Of a stretch of DNA of 64,000 nucleotides, positions 1 through 11,008 are shown piece by piece. Where the stretch lies: the NCBI GenBank assembly GCA_018105865.1, contig CM030836.1, forward strand, positions 4,611,483-4,675,482. Direction: 5' to 3'. The first letter of the stretch is position 1, and each line of letters starts with the position of its first letter. The notes beneath the pieces were generated by a model, which worked only from the letters and a program-made list of their open reading frames with translations, did no database searches and had not been told where the DNA came from. Origin of the DNA: Metaphire vulgaris. Its lineage: Eukaryota > Annelida > Clitellata > Crassiclitellata > Megascolecidae. Position numbers and translations under genes: made by a program.

Positions 1-700
1 ACATAGGCCTAATTATTACGTGGCGCAGAGCTTGGCTAGGTGGCGTATGTACTTCATTGAAATGTTGTTCAGCATGAATTCAATGATTGGGTATTAGGGA
101 TAGGTATTGGATTAGTATTTATCCTGCACTGCGAGCGAAGTATAATATTAAAATCCTTATTCTGTATGTCTGTTACCTTCAAGCGTTCTCATTGGTTGAC
201 TATTGGTAGACGGTTTAGTCCTTACGTCGCGCGATGCGTTGGTGGACGATGTTCGAAGACGACGTTGCTATTGGTAACAATTGTTCGTAGAATCGTAGTT
301 TAACACGGTTTAGTCGAGTCATTGCAGCGTCAGAGGGGTGGGCGTGCGACGACGTCGCTATTGGTAACAATTGTTCGCAGCCTGAGGTAGTTGCAACATA
401 CATTTTAACGTACACAAAAAATACGTGTACAGCGTCACAAATGGTCACAGTTGCGTGATTTTAACTACATAGGCCTAATTATTACGTGGTGAAGAGCTTG
501 GCACGAACGTTGCGCTTTGAGTATAAATAGTAATGGCGAGTCGTGGTGGAAATTCATCAAGAGCATTGGCAGCCAGAAGAAAACGAGAACGTACTTAGGC
601 CTAATTATTACGTGGCACAAAGCTTGGCTAGGTGGCGTATATACATCATTGAAACGTTGTTCATCATGAATTCAATGATTGGGTTTTAGTATTATCCTGC
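1..700. repeat. Direct-repeat cluster, unclassified
   Basis: A block beginning CATAGGCCTAATTATTACG and running through GAATTCAATGATTGGGT occurs near 1-90 and again near 593-690, with a truncated third copy near 466-505. A second unit, GCTATTGGTAACAATTGTTC, occurs near 267 and 358. No gene was recognised. This looks like the end of a larger tandem or composite repeat that begins outside the window. Confidence 0.6.
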
Positions 701-721
701 ACCGCGAGCGAAGCGAGCATC

Positions 722-844
722 TTTCTTATATATATATATATATATATATAACCAGACTAATATATATATTATATATATATATATAACCAGACTGACTAAT
801 ATATATATAACCAGACTAATAAGTAAATATTAGACTGGTTAGGG

Positions 845-901
<57 letters not shown>

Positions 902-951
902 CCTATATATATATATATATATATATAAATATATATATTAGACTGGTTAGG

Positions 952-1007
<56 letters not shown>

Positions 1008-1012
1008 CTAAC
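722..1012. repeat. (TA)n microsatellite with interspersed CCAGACTAATA units
   Basis: Long TA runs are interrupted by ACCAGACTAATA on one side and TTAGACTGGTTAGG on the other, so the whole block is nearly self-complementary and could form a long hairpin or cruciform. No coding content. Confidence 0.85.
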
Positions 1013-2032
1013 CAGTCTAATATTTACTTATTAGTCTCTAAATATGATTTAATGGACGCTACAGTAATTTAATAATGGCTACAAGTGTATGATATTCTTC
1101 TAGTTGTCAATTCCACTTTCATCGATGCATGAATAATAAAGACTGTTTGAATAAAAGTGAAGCGATATCCTTCCATATCAATATGGAAGGATAGATGTCA
1201 CCCCTTCTACTAAATGAAGTGACGCCTACTGTATTTGTTCGTAAAACCAAGTTTTGCTTCTCGAACAAGATTAGAGACACATAAATCAATTTAAGTCGTA
1301 GTGATTGATATAGCGCATCTCTAGAGAGGATCTGTCTGAACAGAAAAGCCAGCGATGGCGACGAATTTCTCATTCGCAGACGAAGGTCATTCGTCTTGTC
1401 TTCTTGGCTTCACGTTCCGTCGTCAGCCAATCGTGGAGTCTGGCTCATCGGCATTCGTCTCCTGAATTCAGAAATTCTCGCCCGTTCGAATTCTTCGCAT
1501 CCAAACTTTCTCCATTCCCTCTCTTTTTGTTAGAATCACACTGAAGCGAATCGGTTATGAGATTTGGATTTATGATGGCTCGATAGAGTATACAGCATGC
1601 GATGTTTCTGAATGACTCACAAGAACAGAAATTCAACAACTGGAATTTGCGCTCAGAGCTCTCTGGACTCTTGACTCACAATTAGAATTACATCTTCGCA
1701 GGAGTCTATTAGGCTCTGCACAGATAAATGCAAATGATCATGTAGCTCTGAAATCTACGCATTCAATAATTGGAAAACGTTAAAATGCCAGAATTCTAAT
1801 CCTCTGCATTTCAAACGTCTTCAGTCGTATAGGCGAGATTTGCTTATTTGAATCTTGAATCTCCTCTGTAAGACTTATTCGTTTTAGATAAATTTCTTAC
1901 TGTTAATTACATGTAAATTAAGCTCAACGTAACGTTTTCTTAAATAAATCCGCGTATGTTTTCCGAAAGGACAGTGATCGCATTATAATGAACCGTAGTT
2001 AATGCTATTCTTTTGAAGTTATGCAACATTTG
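1013..2032. other. No gene recognised
   Basis: Unremarkable AT-rich DNA with short minus-strand open frames at 1119-1373 and 1445-1639 that show no recognisable domain. I see no repeats or RNA genes here. Confidence 0.4.
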
Positions 2033-3140
2033 TAGTGCTGTTACGGTTTCACCTCGTGCAGTCTCGGTCGGTTTCGGTTCGGTTTTGACCGAAAAACCGC
2101 GGTTTCGGTTCGGTTCGGTTCGGTTTTTAACCCTAGGTTAGGGTTAGGGTTAAAACAATAACCCCAATCCTAGGGTTAGCGTTAGGTTAACCATAACCCT
2201 ATGACCTCTTTTTGCTTGCAAGGATTTTGGAGAGGAAAAATGATACAATTATTACCTTTTTTTGCTTGTCAGGGTTTTTCGAGAGGAACAAATACAAGGA
2301 TGGCCTTTTTTGAGGACTTTAATAAGAAATACAAAAAAATGACGTTACGCGATTTTTAAAAATGGGGGGTCAGCCCGTTGTGACGTCATATTTTAGAGGG
2401 GTCCGACGTTTTGTGACGTCGCGTGACGTAGGGGAGTAAAAAAGTGACAAATTCGCGTGACGTCATTTATGGACGGCCCCTTTAATTAAGTCATCTTCTC
2501 TTTTCAGTTAATTTTGCAATTGCCAATATAGGCCTAATTTTAAACTCGGCATGATTTAAAGTGGCTTAAAAGGCATTACTGCATGTGTGTAAGCCACTAG
2601 GGGCACTAACAGGGCTTGAACCCGCTCCGTTAGCCTCAGGGATATTTCTAGGATTGTAGATTTGGGAGTGTCTACCTCAAGTTTGGGGGTGTCCGGAGCT
2701 AATTGGTATTCCACACTAAACTGGCACTGCGCTACACTACTAAATTACAATTACATGCAGCCATTTTAAAATTGTTTTTACTGATTTCAATAATGACGTC
2801 AGACTCTGACTCATCATAGAGACATAGACATGACAGAAGAACAACACTCGTTATTTTAGCTCTTAAAAGCTGTGCATTGATTGAACTGCATTGACTGAAC
2901 TGCATTGAAATGCATTAAATGCATTTAATGCATTGAAAAAAAGAGATCATAGGGTTAGGGTTAACCGTAACCCTAGATTAGGGTTAACGCTAACCCTATC
3001 CTAGGGTTAGGGTTAGCGTTAACCCTAACCTAGGGTTAAAACCGTCTAATTTGCATGGTCAAAACCGCGGTTTCGATTCGGTTCGGTTTTGACCGAAAAA
3101 TCGCGGTTTCGGTTCGGTTCGGTTAACCGTAACAGCACTA
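2033..3140. mobile_element. hAT-like non-autonomous element, 1.1 kb
   Basis: The termini are TAGTGCTGTTACGGTT and its inverse AACCGTAACAGCACTA, flanked by an exact 8-base duplication AACATTTG (2025-2032 and 3141-3148). Eight-base target duplications with TAG/CAG-type ends are diagnostic of hAT transposons. Just inside both ends lie tandem repeats based on GGTTTCGGTTCGGTTTTGACC. The interior holds degenerate TTAGGG-like blocks, a truncated SINE (2545-2640), a CAGGGATATTTCTAGG terminus of another family (near 2637) and Harbinger-like GACGTCATTTATGGACGGCCCC (near 2459-2481). No transposase is visible, so it is non-autonomous. Confidence 0.88.
2545..2640 (-). repeat. Truncated tRNA-derived SINE
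   Basis: Matches the fuller copies at 18821-18950 and 49813-49942 over the GATTTAAAGTGGCTTA to GAACCCGCTCCGT part. It retains the B-box half (minus strand GGGTTCAAGCC) but has lost the A-box half. It lies inside the hAT element 2033-3140. Confidence 0.65.
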
Positions 3141-3148
3141 AACATTTG

Positions 3149-3340
3149 CTATTTTCTACACATTCCGAACCAATTAACCTCATTCACAGGATCGACGCCG
3201 GAGGAGGAAATTCGATTTTCGATAAGTTATTTCATGGTCTGACTGGATTCGCACTCACTGTGTATTCGGTCGATTGATCCGTTCAGCTGTTGGTTTATAT
3301 ACGCAAACGCAAGTAACGAACGCCATCGTGCGACGACCGC

Positions 3341-3372
<32 letters not shown>

Positions 3373-3700
3373 GATCGATGGTGAAAAATGAATGGACCGG
3401 TCATCGCATCAGGGGTCATCTTTGGCAAACGGCGCTTGTCTCGAGGTTGTAAACACGAATACATCGATAGGATGGAGTCGTGAGGAGTTAATCAATCGAA
3501 TGAAACAAACTGATTCCAGACGCTTCTATTTATACTCTGGAAGTCATTAACACAAAGTTAGGAGCGCACACAAACGAACGAATGCAGGCCGTTTGGGCGC
3601 CATCATGCCCATCAACATTTCCAATGCATAAAAACCAACAAAACGGATGTAAATAGACGGAGAAAAGAGGAAACGTTATCGGACATCATGGAACGAAGGA
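3149..3700. other. No gene recognised; short (GGC)n tract at 3347-3373
   Basis: The only marked structure is about nine GGC triplets. The minus-strand frame that reads them as polyalanine has no other support as a protein. Confidence 0.4.
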
Positions 3701-4205
3701 AGGCGATCTTGAAATCCTTAGTCAAATGAAAACAGACAAAAGTCCCGGTATAGATTGCTTGCATCCCAAATTTTTATGCGAGATGGGAAATGGGATTAGT
3801 GCGACAAGCGTGAGAATATTCAATGAGTCAATTAGAGCAGAGATGGGGTGTATTAGTTAGTCCGCTGTTTAAAAGTGGAAATTGTAGTGAACCAGAGAAT
3901 TGTAGACCAGTGATTTGGACTTGCATATTGTGCAAAGTTCTAGAAAAATATTCGAAAGAGGTTGTTAAATCACTTGTTAATGAAGTTTAAAATCCTAAGA
4001 GATGGCCAGCATGGATTTATCAAAGAACGATCTTGTTTAACAAATATATTAGACTTTTCGGAAGATATTTCTGACAAATTGAGCGAATGTAAAATAAATA
4101 GTATAATATTCTTAGACTTTGCTAAAGCGTTCGATAAGATGCCACATTCTATATTGGCAGCAAAACTGGATGCATATCGAATAGAAGGAAAAGTTATTTG
4201 ATGTG
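3700..4205 (+). pseudogene. LINE reverse-transcriptase fragment
   Basis: Broken plus-strand reading frames spell parts of a non-LTR reverse transcriptase. A segment near 3725 reads KTDKSPGID, followed by ENCRP near 3895, then HGFIKERSCLTNILDF and FLDFAKAFDKMPH in the frame 3962-4201. FxDxxKAFD is the first catalytic aspartate block of non-LTR RTs. Frameshifts between the blocks, and loss of the YADD block and of everything downstream, show a dead 5' and 3' truncated copy. Confidence 0.75.
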
Positions 4206-5692
4206 TAAAGAGGGTTCTATATCTGAAATTATTAAATTAAATATTTTTAAGTACAATTCTTGCAATGGTTGACATCAACGCCCACTTCTCCTTTGCAATT
4301 ACATCTCTCGAAGACTAATTGTCGTAGGCTAATCATTTTTATGAAATCGTTTTGAACTCTAGAAATATTGTTTTAATTTAATAGTTGATCTATTGTGAAA
4401 TGTCGAACGGAAAATGCTATTGCAATTGTCTAAATCGGTTTGCACGCGAGATTAATAGGCCCAATCATTCGATAGACATTGACATCGCCGCCATTAAAGT
4501 AGTTCGTACTCAGAAATGATCGCTTTGAATTAGTTAATATGACTTGAGAGACAATTTGTAGCAATGGACATTTCAATTAGAAATTGCGTATATAAACCCA
4601 TAGTTTAGAGCAGTAAGACAAACCGCCGGTGACGAAAAGTCGAATGGAAAATAATCAACGAATGTAGCAACGATTAGCTGTCTCGTAATAAAGAAGTTTT
4701 AAACGTTGTCGTCGTCGTCGTCAACCGTACCTCACAACAGCTCGCAACAACTCAGCTCAGCAGCACCCTTACATCCTGGTGAAGAACGCAAGATCCAACA
4801 ACTACAGACGACGTGGACTCCTGGATGACGGATCCGAACAACGCAACAGAAGGCAGATGGAGCGTCACAAGGAGCGTCAAGAAGGCGATGGATCAACAAG
4901 ACGAATCAACGTCGGAAGAGTAACAACCGGTAACTCAGGGAGAAATCGAGCGAGGCCACCACTCCTCGAAGGAACAACGTTTGGAACGGCCGCCGTTAGA
5001 AATCAATAACGAAACGACGTCAGACGACGATAAAAACTTCAGTGACGGGCAATAACGATTTTCCAAAAAAGAAAACCCAGATTCCACGAGAAAACCCCAA
5101 GAAATACTCAGAAAACCTGTATTTTGAGGTACAATAAAAACCCAAGCAAAAACCCAATCATCAGGAAAACCCCATTTCTCAAATTCATATCCAAAAACCC
5201 AAGAAATTGGGATAACAGCAGGCCCATAGGAAGTGGGGGTGCAGGAGGTGCAGCTGCACCCCCTGGAAAAAATCAGGGGCCCCTGGAAGATAAAGCTGTT
5301 CTTTTTAATTTTTTGCCTGCGAAGATTTTTAAATAGAATAAAGAGAGACGACGACCTTTTTTGCTTGTCAAGGTTTTTAGGAGAATAAAGTCAGTGAAGA
5401 CTTTTTTTGCTCGTCAGGGTTTTTAATAAGCGAAATTTTTTGTCACAACTTTTTTATCTTGATTTCTCAAGATCTGTACCCTCTGATGAAAATTCGTTCC
5501 GACGTGCCTGGATAAAGGTTATAAAGCCCGAGGACTGATAACGCCTCTAATCGGAAGCGAAGATCGACAACAAAAGATAACTATTGAAAGTAAGTAAGTC
5601 AAAGCGAATTTCATACGATAGAGAAAAATTATGTTATTGAAGTAAAAAAATTGGTTTCAATTATTTCAAATTTATACAGTAGAACATGCTTA
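4206..5692. other. No gene recognised; mixed relics
   Basis: Contains a (GTC)n run near 4708-4722, a repetitive AAAACCCAAG-rich stretch at 5070-5215, and two copies of the dispersed motif TTTTTTGCTTGTCA at about 5357 and 5402. The 4779-5009 open frame is low-complexity and unsupported. Confidence 0.4.
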
Positions 5693-6100
5693 GGGGCTGT
5701 CCATTAATTATGTCAACAATTTTTTTGGCAATTTTTGACCCTCTCCTTGTCAACAACTGTCAGCTTTCAGTGATTCTCTATAATTATGTCAACAACTATT
5801 GACTCCCTCATAAGATCAGTGACGGGTCCCACTAAAAAGTTTTGACGGCCATTATTTTTGTGCGGTGATGACCTTTCCCCTTTTTTGCTCATCACGTGTC
5901 AAAATTATTGCTTTTTTGCTTGTCAGGCTTTTCTTCGTTGTAATAAATAGTATTCCATGAAATTTCCTCTTTTTTGATTATTTGTAAAAAGTGAAATTGT
6001 TGACGTCAACTTCTCTTGACTTCCACCCCTCCTTTTGTCAACAACTGTCAAACTTTTTCAAACCTCTCCTGTTTTGTTGACGTAATTAATGGACGGCCCC
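5693..6100. mobile_element. PIF/Harbinger-like MITE, 408 bp
   Basis: The ends GGGGCTGTCCATTAATTATG and (inverse) GTAATTAATGGACGGCCCC are imperfect inverted repeats flanked by TTA (5690-5692 and 6101-6103). A 3-base TTA/TWA duplication with GGG-type ends is typical of the PIF/Harbinger superfamily. The inside is repetitive (GTCAACAACTGTCA units) and carries the dispersed TTTTTTGCT(T/C)(G/A)TCA motif. No transposase. Confidence 0.8.
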
Positions 6101-6518
6101 TTAGTCGCCAACTCGAGGCCCTGAAAGACGCGTGATCCAATTGCGTTGCCTCAGTCGCATCGCCCAATGGACGGCCCTGCTGAAATGGAAACCATCTCAA
6201 GAAACTGGAATTCTGTAGTAATTGAGAAGAGCGATCAATGTTTGTGTATGCATGTATGTATGCATACATATATACATCGATCGGTAATTTTACTCTGAAT
6301 GTACAATCATTCAAAGACGGCGAACCGATCTCCCCAGAACCACAAGGGACAACAAATTGACAAATAGCAACGGATTCTGCCGAGAGACTGTAAAATTGTA
6401 AAATCGTTGTCAGAGGAATGACGCAACAACATATCACGAAGATGGTGAAGTGAACGACGATTGGATGAAAAACGAGGCAAAGAAATACAGTAAGTAGTTG
6501 GTTTTAAATAAAAACATC

Positions 6519-6602
6519 TTAACCCCTTAACTGGGGATCCCGGATATATCCGTCCATTTTACATTGAGTTACTTACAGTTAAATACATGGTTAAGGGGTT
6601 AA
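6519..6602. mobile_element. piggyBac-like palindromic MITE, ~84 bp
   Basis: Begins TTAACCCCTTAACTGG and ends with TGGTTAAGGGGTTAA, so it is an inverted repeat with TTAA at each end, the piggyBac target. A related copy lies at 50496-50575 and shares the core TCCATTTTACATT(G/A)AGTTA, which supports a true family. Confidence 0.65.
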
Positions 6603-6844
6603 GTAAGAAGACAAAGGACGTGTCTTTTAACAGCGGAGCATTAATAACTTGCGATGCTTCATCCGCTTTTTGAAACCATTAATCGTAATCGTCTATGGAA
6701 GACGAGGTCAGCTCCTTGTCCTCTGACACTCATAGACCTAAGAACGGCTCATCCATTTAGCCAGACAGATGATGACGATCATTGGTCACGTGAATGGCAA
6801 CGAACAATTTTAAAACTCGGAACGCATGTAGCCATGGATGTTAA

Positions 6845-6985
6845 CAAAGACTCAACCCTCAAGGCCAAGACCAGAACCAAGGACTCAACCCCCAAGACCA
6901 GGAGTCCCAGGACCAGGACCAAGGGCTTGAAACTTGTCCTTAAGGAGTCCCTAAGGCCAGGACCAAGGCCAAGGACTAACATCCC
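6845..6985. repeat. CCAAGGAC-based minisatellite
   Basis: Degenerate units of (A/G)GACCA(G/A)GACCAAGG are repeated about a dozen times. Open frames on both strands here are consequences of the repeat and are not called as genes. Confidence 0.6.
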
Positions 6986-7019
6986 TGCATGTAGCTGGGG
7001 AAAGCGTCAGTCTTAGAGC

Positions 7020-8800
7020 CAAAAGTTAAACAAAGGTCAGAGTCCTTCTGTATGGAAAACTTGTACTCATGCTTTCCTTTATAATGTGAACACTTCACAT
7101 GATTGAACGAATGGATTTTTAAAATATGAAACAGAATGTTCTTTGAGTTTCGTGACCGTAAAAGCAGTGGACAGACATCGGTCGATTGCAGCTGTCGCAA
7201 AGACGCTTCTTCTCTTCTTCTTCGTCGAAATTAAAGAACATAATGAGAATATCAAAAGTCGAAAATTGGCCCGAACAGCACACCAACCAGTCGTTCGTCG
7301 AATGAGTCACGTGACCAAAAACATTGGTCACGCGAATCGCTACGTTTGGCATTTCAGTGCCAGTGGATCAATAGACCAATACGGTGCAATTGATTGATCG
7401 ATTAGACTATTTCAAATGGGATCGACTCAAAAACACTCAGCGGCAACATAGCGTTAATCGGATAGAATCGCAATACGGTGCAAATTAATCTGTCATTAAA
7501 AACCTCGGCCTTTTCAAATGCAGAAGAATTAATATTTATATCGATTTTATATCGATTTAATATTTCCATCATTATTTGATCGGCAAGAAATAAAATTAAT
7601 CTGTCATTAAATGGCCCAATGAGTAACGTGATGGCTCCTACTGTTTACAAAGAAAAACTCAAACACACACACACACACTCGCACACATACACACAGTTTG
7701 AATCTGTTTTTTTCTTACTACTACTACTATGAATTTAAATTTATATTTATTTATCTGACTCTGAACGAGGCCCAGAGCGTAACTGAGACAGCCTTAGCTT
7801 TCGAAGGCGTCAAACTTCAAAGGCTGGCGTGGCTGTCGACAACAAGCGCCTTGACATTACACGTCTGAGATGTGAAAGATTAACGCACTAGCAATGTTTA
7901 TTCTAGGCCTTCTCAGAGGAGGGAATTCCCCCCTCAAATTTGAATTCCCCCTCCAAAATGTTGACATTTTGGCAAGTAGTATGACCTCCCCAATGTCTTT
8001 TACCCCTCCCCAATTTTTTAAAAACTCCCTTACTCCCTCAATGTCTAGGTGGCTAGAATAGCCACTGCGCTCTTGGGAGGCACGTGGAAGTGGAAAGGAG
8101 CGCATCCAGTCTTTGAGGAGGGGAAAAGCCCTGGTCTATGACATTATTCGCGTTCAAAAACTTAATCTTGTCTTTATGCGCTTACGCTGTAACTATGAGG
8201 GATTACTTACGGTTGTCTACTTTTCGCTCGATCACGCTAACTGAAGACATTGCATTGCATTGCAATCTATCAAATTTATTAGTGTTAAAACTCTTCAACG
8301 CAGGCGGCGATCTCATTATTGAATTTCTACTGAATGGTATGTTGAATCTAATGTCAGACAGCAATGGACAGTTGGACACTGGAGGCGAAACTCGATCGAT
8401 TCTTCAGAACAAAGGTTTTCAAAACCTGAATTCACCGACGGAATCAATAATTTAATCAATATACCAGAAAGATATTGACGTAATCTCTGTTAGGCTATGA
8501 CACACTGGCATTTGGAAGACCTACACGCTATTACAGTGTATTTAATGTTATAGCGCGTGATATCTTGGACATGGGTGTACTGCGTGTCGTATACTACGAT
8601 GCGCTGTATCCCTTGGCAACGGCGCTGCAAAAGCATTGATTTGGAGCCAGAGTCTCGACCCGTGGGAATCCAAATTCAGTATTCTGTGCCAGAGATCGCA
8701 TCTCTTAATTAATTCCAGAATTGTATTAGATATGCATTAGAATGATTACACAGAGTCTACCAATTTGAGTCAACAGTCTTAGGCCGTCAATCTGTTTATA
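7020..8800. other. No gene recognised
   Basis: Holds a (CA)n run at about 7661-7680 and C-rich stretches near 7925-8035. The open frames at 7143-7397 and 8138-8455 have no domain I recognise and no splice context. Confidence 0.4.
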
Positions 8801-8801
8801 G

Positions 8802-8975
8802 CAGTGGCGGCTCTAGGATTTGGCAAGTGGGGGGCCGTTGGGGTGGCAACTTCTAATCATGGGGGCAACCATTTGTTGTTTAATGTATGTAGCATTAAGT
8901 ATAGGGTCCCAACTGGGGGGGGCAGACACTCAATAAGGGCACGGCCCCTCTGGCCCCCCGGTGGAGCCGCCACTG
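8802..8975. mobile_element. hAT-like MITE, 174 bp (CAGTGGCGGCTC family)
   Basis: TIRs CAGTGGCGGCTC and GAGCCGCCACTG are flanked by an exact 8-base duplication GTTTATAG (8794-8801 and 8976-8983). The same family occurs at 19487-19678, including the internal GGGGGCCGTTGGGG and AATGTATGTAGCATTAAG. Confidence 0.9.
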
Positions 8976-9179
8976 GTTTATAGTACTTCGAATGGATGCT
9001 GTGGACATGGGAGATCATTTCAAAAGGCCTTTTCTACGCAATTTACGAATAGACAAAACCATTTTGCATCTCGTCAAAGTTGTTCCGTCATTCAGTTTTT
9101 AATCTTTAATAAATATTCGATAATCTGTCCGACGATAAGTTCCGCTGTTGTCTTGACAACCAAATTTGTTTAATCAAAC

Positions 9180-9955
9180 GATTGTAAATCGTTAGAAACC
9201 CCCGACCCCTTCGCAATCGCCCAGGCCCCAACCCCATTCCTGCCCCGGCCCCAAACCCCCTGTTCCTTCCTACCCATCTCCTTCCTCTCCCCATCCCCTC
9301 CCAATCGCCCCCCACCCAAACCCCCTTCCCCTTCCGTCTCCCCAACCCTTTTCCCTCTCCCCCATCCCTCCCAATCGCCAAACACCCGTTCTCTTTCCGT
9401 CTCCCCAACCTTTTCTCTCTCCCCATCCCCATCCCCCTTGTCCCAATCGCCCCCTAAACCCCGTTCCCCTTCCGTCTCCCCAACCTTTTCCCCTCTCCCC
9501 ATCCCTCTCCCAATCGCCCCCAAACCTCACTCCGTCTCCCCAACCCTTGAATCCCCATCCCTCCCTCCCAATCGCCCCGTAAATTCAAGACCCCAAACCC
9601 CCGTTCCCCTTTCCTCTCCCCATCTCTTTTCCATCTCCTCATCCCTCTCCCAATCACCCCGGCCCCAACACATTCCGCAAACCCCGTTCCCTTCCTCTCC
9701 CCATCCCTTTTCCATCCCTCTTCCAATCGCCTCAGGCCCCAACCCATTCCAGCCCCAACCCATTCCAAACCCCCGCCTTCCCTCTCCTTATCACCTTCCC
9801 TCTCCCAATCTCCCAGGCCCCAACCCATCAGCGCTCCGCCCTACCCCACCGGCCCCAAACCCCGTTTCAAACCTACACAACGCTGCTCCAAAACCCGTCA
9901 GCCCACCTTCCTACTCAAAACCTTTTCCCTCTCCCAATGCCCTGCCCCGTTATTA
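9180..9955. repeat. C-rich polypyrimidine minisatellite, ~780 bp
   Basis: Nearly pure pyrimidine on the plus strand, made of irregular units such as CCCAATCGCCCC, CCGTTCCCCTTCCGTCTCC and CCAACCCTTTTCCCTCTC. Both strands stay open for long distances only because of composition (Pro/Ser-rich one way, Gly/Arg/Glu-rich the other), so no gene is called. The G-rich minus strand has many closely spaced GGG and GGGG runs, suitable for G-quadruplexes, and the tract could also form a triplex. Confidence 0.9.
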
Positions 9956-10017
9956 TATATATTTACATTTCCTAACCTCAAGCCCTATTTTTTAAATGTT
10001 ACCCCTCAAATGTGGAT

Positions 10018-10200
10018 TAAATTTTCAGACGCTGTCACCGTACTGGGGATTTAATTTTTGGAAAAGCGTTCTTCAGAAATGATTGCTGTAACGTTTTAAA
10101 TTTGCTATATCTCAGGCTATATAGGAGCTAAAAAGATGAGATTTGCACCATTGTTTAGCTTTTTTATTCCTCTTTCTAACCGTTCCGTGCAAAACAAAAA
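10018..10200. repeat. Dispersed repeat, copy 1
   Basis: A block with CTGTCACCGTACTGGGG, TTGCTATATCTCAGGCTATA and GATGAGATTTGCACCATTG. Its second half recurs nearly unchanged at 10470-10575 and the whole block, more diverged, at 57345-57530. Family unknown. Confidence 0.7.
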
Positions 10201-10469
10201 ATATGGGGTAGAGTCCACTTTACGACCTAAAAATATCACCCTCTCCCCAAAAATTTTTTTAAAGCCCGTAGCAAAATATTTTCTGCGGTAACCCCACTTT
10301 GGTCAGCTTTGTTGTAAAGGGATGTCAGAGGAACAAAATAAACCAAAAATTTTGAAAATCGGTTGACATTTGGCAAAGATCTATCCGTTCTAACCCGATG
10401 ACCCCGATGTCTGAACATAAGTATTATCGGTGAATTTCGTGAAAGTTTTGAATTCTGAGAAAGTTTCCA

Positions 10470-10575
10470 AATTTTTTTAATTTGCTATATCTCAGGCTAT
10501 ATAAGAGCTAAGAAGATGAGATTTGCACCATTGTTTAGCTTTTTATTCCTCTTTCTAACCGTCCGTGCAAAACAA
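10470..10575. repeat. Dispersed repeat, copy 2 (partial)
   Basis: Direct repeat of the second half of the 10018-10200 block, about 385 bp downstream, ending at AACCGTCCGTGCAAAAC. The frame 10516-10788 runs through it and is not a supported gene. Confidence 0.7.
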
Positions 10576-10819
10576 AAAAAGTCCAGCGTTCACGAGCTTT
10601 TCGACAATCAAGTGAGAATGAGTAACAGGCTGTTTCTCGGCGTGAAAAAGCAGCACAGCAAACAAGAGAATCAAGCACTGCATGTCGTTTCGACACTGCC
10701 AAATCAGTACTCTTACCTTGACTATCAAGTTTCAGCAAATTCCTGCGAATGGGCGTTAACTCGGTTGAAGGAAAAGGCGGCGATTTAAAGAAATTAATTG
10801 CGCAAAATCCTATTGCATT

Positions 10820-11000
10820 CAGGGTCGGCGCTAGGGGTGTCCGCGGGTCCGGACACCAGCCTCGGCAAGTTTCAAAATCGTTCAAATACGCAGAAAAATG
10901 TTGATTGGGGGTGAGGGTAGTCTGAGCCGGCGGGTCCTGGCTGTGTAGATTGCATTAGACCCACCCAGTCAACAAATTACAAAACCCAGCGCCTCCCCTG
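10820..11000. mobile_element. hAT-like MITE, 181 bp
   Basis: Imperfect TIRs CAGGGTCGGCGCT and AGCGCCTCCCCTG, flanked by ATTGCATT (10812-10819) and ATTGCGTT (11001-11008), a 7-of-8 duplication. No coding capacity. Confidence 0.7.
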
Positions 11001-11008
11001 ATTGCGTT

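Noticed and set aside
2120..3040. TTAGGG-like stretches as a true telomere or subtelomere
   Set aside because: They are short, degenerate, in both orientations and enclosed in a transposon with exact target duplications.
4640..5030. Possible LTR end with primer-binding site (TGTAGCAACG ... CCCTTACA then CTGGTGAAGAACGC)
   Set aside because: No second LTR, no gag/pol and no convincing tRNA complementarity.
9438..9995. 185-codon plus-strand open frame, Pro/Ser-rich
   Set aside because: It is produced by the C-rich tract; several frames on both strands are equally open and there are no domains.
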